A stretch of DNA of 17,877 nucleotides, from the NCBI GenBank assembly GCA_002343395.1, contig DDSN01000005.1, forward strand, positions 1-17,877, given 5' to 3'. A model generated the notes under the pieces. The model was not told where the DNA came from and searched no databases. It saw only the letters and a program-made list of their open reading frames with translations. A program made the translations under genes and the position numbers. Below, piece by piece: positions 16,181-17,877 of this stretch. Within the stretch, counting starts at the first letter, position 1. Each line of letters begins with the position of its first letter. This stretch comes from Hyphomonadaceae bacterium UBA2389 (lineage in GTDB: Bacteria; Pseudomonadota; Alphaproteobacteria; Caulobacterales; Aquidulcibacteraceae).

Positions 16181-16855
16181 GTGTGGACTTCCCTATTGGT
16201 TCTGGTGACGGCGGCGGCGCTCACGGGGGCGGCGTGCCTCTGGGGCTTGCGCGCTTACAAGCGCGCGGGCGGTGGCGAGGCGTCTCCCGCCCCTGCGCTC
16301 ATCTCCTGCGCGCTCATCTCGACAATCGCACTTTTGACGTATCTGTTCGTTGGCCGGCCGGAACTTCCTGATGCGCCCTATGCGGCGCGGTTGGAGGCTC
16401 TGAAGCAGCGTGATCCACGAAGCTACTCAGCAGAGGAGGCGCTGGCGATTTTGAATGAAGCGGCGCGAGAACGCCCCGAGGACCCGCTGCCGCATTTCTA
16501 TGCGGGGCAATTGCTTTTGGGGCAAGGACGCGCCGAGGAAGCGGCGCGCGCCTACGACGCCGCGCTGCGCCGCGACCCGCGGTCGGCGGAAGCGCTGATG
16601 GGATTGGGCCGCGCCATGGTCAGCATTGAGGGGGGTGTGGTTTCGCCGGAGGCGCTCGCCGCCTTTGAGCAAGCCTCTACGCTGACGAATGATCCTGCTC
16701 CATGGATATACCAGGCAATGGCGGCGATGGAGCGCAATGATGAGAGTGCGGCGCGCCGTTTGTGGGGCGAAGCTTATGAGCGCATGCCGATCGACGATCC
16801 GCGACGCGAGATGGCGTTGCGCATGAGCCAGGGGCTGCCCCAAGAAGAACGATAG
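16181..16855 (+). CDS. ccmI: Cytochrome c maturation protein CcmI/CycH, short form with TPR repeats
   Basis: A 224-residue inner-membrane protein. The first membrane segment is about residues 4-22, the second about 38-57. The CcmI signature 'GRPELPDAPYAAR' follows, then about three periplasmic TPR units (roughly 103-135, 138-170, 172-203). CcmI presents apocytochrome c to the CcmF/CcmH haem ligation complex. Rhizobial and Rhodobacter CcmI/CycH proteins are around 350-410 residues; this one is much shorter and has only about 15 residues between the two membrane segments. The start is GTG at 16181 with no strong Shine-Dalgarno sequence. It leads the ccmI-ccmE-ccmF set and lies just after a probable terminator, so a promoter should lie in the short gap or upstream. 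Confidence 0.85.
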   Translation: MWTSLLVLVTAAALTGAACLWGLRAYKRAGGGEASPAPALISCALISTIALLTYLFVGRPELPDAPYAARLEALKQRDPRSYSAEEALAILNEAARERPEDPLPHFYAGQLLLGQGRAEEAARAYDAALRRDPRSAEALMGLGRAMVSIEGGVVSPEALAAFEQASTLTNDPAPWIYQAMAAMERNDESAARRLWGEAYERMPIDDPRREMALRMSQGLPQEER

Positions 16856-16906
16856 GCGCGCACGGGCGTTCGCGGGCGAGCGTCAACTGGTTGAAGGGAG
16901 CATCCA

Positions 16907-17347
16907 ATGCGACGGCGTGACCAAAGGCTCATGATGATTGGCGCTGCGGGCGCGGTGTTGGTTGGCGCCATTGCGCTGACGCTGGTTGGTCTTCGGGATT
17001 CCGTCGTCTATTTCGTGGCGCCCTCCGAACTGGCCGACAAGGCGGAGCCGGGCCAGAGATTGCGGCTTGGGGGATTGGTCGTCGATGGGACGGTTCGGCG
17101 TGGCGAGGACGGCGCCGTCTATTTCGCCGTCACCGATGGCGCTGTGCAGGTCGATGTTCGCTATGACGGCATCTTGCCTGACCTTTTCCGAGAGGGGCAG
17201 GGCGTCGTCGCGGAGGGACGATGGACTCCGGGCGAGGCATTTCAAGCCGAGCGCGTGCTCGCGAAGCACGATGAAACCTACATGCCGCGCGAAGTCGCCG
17301 AGGCGCTGAAGCAACGCGGTGAGTGGAAGGGCGACGAAGCGCCATGA
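16907..17347 (+). CDS. ccmE: Haem chaperone CcmE/CycJ
   Basis: A 146-residue periplasmic haem chaperone anchored by one N-terminal membrane helix (about 8-29). It covalently binds haem through His121 in LAKHDETYMP, the family's HDExYxP motif, and passes it to CcmF for attachment to apocytochrome c. The OB-fold core is visible from 'RLRLGGLVVDGTVRR' to 'GVVAEGRW'. The start ATG at 16907 has GGGAG (16896-16900) 6 nt upstream. The stop overlaps the next gene's start (ATGA, 17344-17347). Confidence 0.97.
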   Translation: MRRRDQRLMMIGAAGAVLVGAIALTLVGLRDSVVYFVAPSELADKAEPGQRLRLGGLVVDGTVRRGEDGAVYFAVTDGAVQVDVRYDGILPDLFREGQGVVAEGRWTPGEAFQAERVLAKHDETYMPREVAEALKQRGEWKGDEAP

Positions 17348-17877
17348 TCGCTGAAATCGGCGGCTATGCGGCCGCGCTTGCGCTGGCGCTTTGTCTGGCC
17401 CTTGGCTTGCTCGGCGTGACAGGGACTAAGCGGGATTCTCGAATAGGCGCCGTGACCGCAGCGGCTCAGGCTGCGTCGGCGTTGATGGCGCTTTCGTTTG
17501 CTTGTCTTATCGCGCTCTTTGTACGCTCGGACTTTTCGGCTGAGGTGGTGGCGGCGAATTCACACACCGATAAGCCGCTAATTTACAAAATCGCGGGCGC
17601 CTGGGGCAACCACGAAGGGTCCATGCTCTTATGGTGCCTGGTGTCCGCGACTTTCGGCGCGATCCTGGCGACGTTGCGCGGAAGCCAAGCGAAGGGCCTA
17701 TGGGTGCGGGCAATTGGCGTCCAAGGATTGGTGACGGCCGGCGCGCTCATCTACACGCTGTTTCTGTCGAATCCCTTCGCGCGACTTGATCCAGCGCCAA
17801 TGCAAGGCTCTGGACTCAATCCTCTCCTGCAGGATCCCGCGCTGGCCGCGCACCCGCCGCTGCTCTATCTCGGCTAT
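17344..17877 (+). CDS. ccmF: Haem lyase subunit CcmF/CycK, 3'-truncated by the window
   Basis: The first 178 codons of CcmF, the multi-spanning membrane subunit that ligates haem from CcmE to apocytochrome c; the full protein is about 640-660 residues. The family marker WGNHEGSMLLW is present (nucleotides about 17608-17640). Near the window edge is 'GSGLNPLLQDPALAAHPPLL', just before the haem-handling WWD region, which is not included. Several hydrophobic helices are evident (for example 'ALALALCLALGLLGV'). ATG at 17344 overlaps the ccmE stop, so translation is coupled. A ccmH (cycL) gene would be expected downstream. Confidence 0.96.
   Translation, partial: MIAEIGGYAAALALALCLALGLLGVTGTKRDSRIGAVTAAAQAASALMALSFACLIALFVRSDFSAEVVAANSHTDKPLIYKIAGAWGNHEGSMLLWCLVSATFGAILATLRGSQAKGLWVRAIGVQGLVTAGALIYTLFLSNPFARLDPAPMQGSGLNPLLQDPALAAHPPLLYLGY

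Noticed and set aside
1..17877. CRISPR arrays, tRNA/rRNA genes, insertion sequences, integrase or attachment sites
   Set aside because: No regularly spaced repeats, cloverleaf-like segments, transposase motifs or flanking direct repeats were seen; the GTA block has no integrase, as expected for the GTA family.

Overview
This roughly 60% GC window looks chromosomal and alphaproteobacterial. That placement rests on three things: a tail module of the Rhodobacter-type gene transfer agent (GTA), a DUF2336 protein, and a cycHJKL-type cytochrome c maturation operon. A Caulobacterales/Hyphomonadaceae-like host is my guess, not something the bases prove. No tRNA, rRNA, CRISPR array or insertion sequence was seen.

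Left part (1-6383). The 3' end of prfC (peptide chain release factor 3) runs rightward and converges on a leftward DUF2336 gene; the two stop codons lie in opposite arms of one inverted repeat. Next come a leftward Uup-type ABC-F ATPase and a class A penicillin-binding protein. These are 9 bp apart and probably one transcript that starts from about 6400.

Middle (6384-12671). Divergent from the PBP gene is a GTA tail-tip block in canonical order: a truncated tape-measure (g11) C-terminus, then distal tail protein (g12), hub protein with an Fe-S-type cysteine set (g13), NlpC/P60 peptidase (g14) and the ~1290-residue TIM-barrel 'megatron' (g15). Every junction is a 4-8 bp or shorter start/stop overlap. 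The GTA head genes (terminase, portal, protease, capsid, adaptors) that normally precede g11 are absent, and the PBP gene sits in their place. So this is either the tail half of a split GTA or a decaying remnant whose last four genes are still intact.

Right part (12672-17877). A zinc-finger-less DnaJ/CbpA-like co-chaperone is followed by a three-gene signalling set: a small exported PepSY-like protein, an OmpR/PhoP-class response regulator and a sensor kinase. The regulator and kinase are translationally coupled. An intrinsic-terminator candidate closes this unit. Then ccmI, ccmE and the start of ccmF (cycH-cycJ-cycK order) build the haem delivery and ligation machinery for c-type cytochromes; ccmF runs off the window. 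The small periplasmic protein plus two-component pair next to cycHJKL resembles the rhizobial feuN-feuP-feuQ neighbourhood.

The most interesting items are the headless GTA tail module with its apparent frame break in g11, the gpL-like cysteine spacing in the hub protein, and the regulatory DNA in front of the small periplasmic protein (an 11-bp-phased direct repeat and a hairpin covering the ribosome-binding site).
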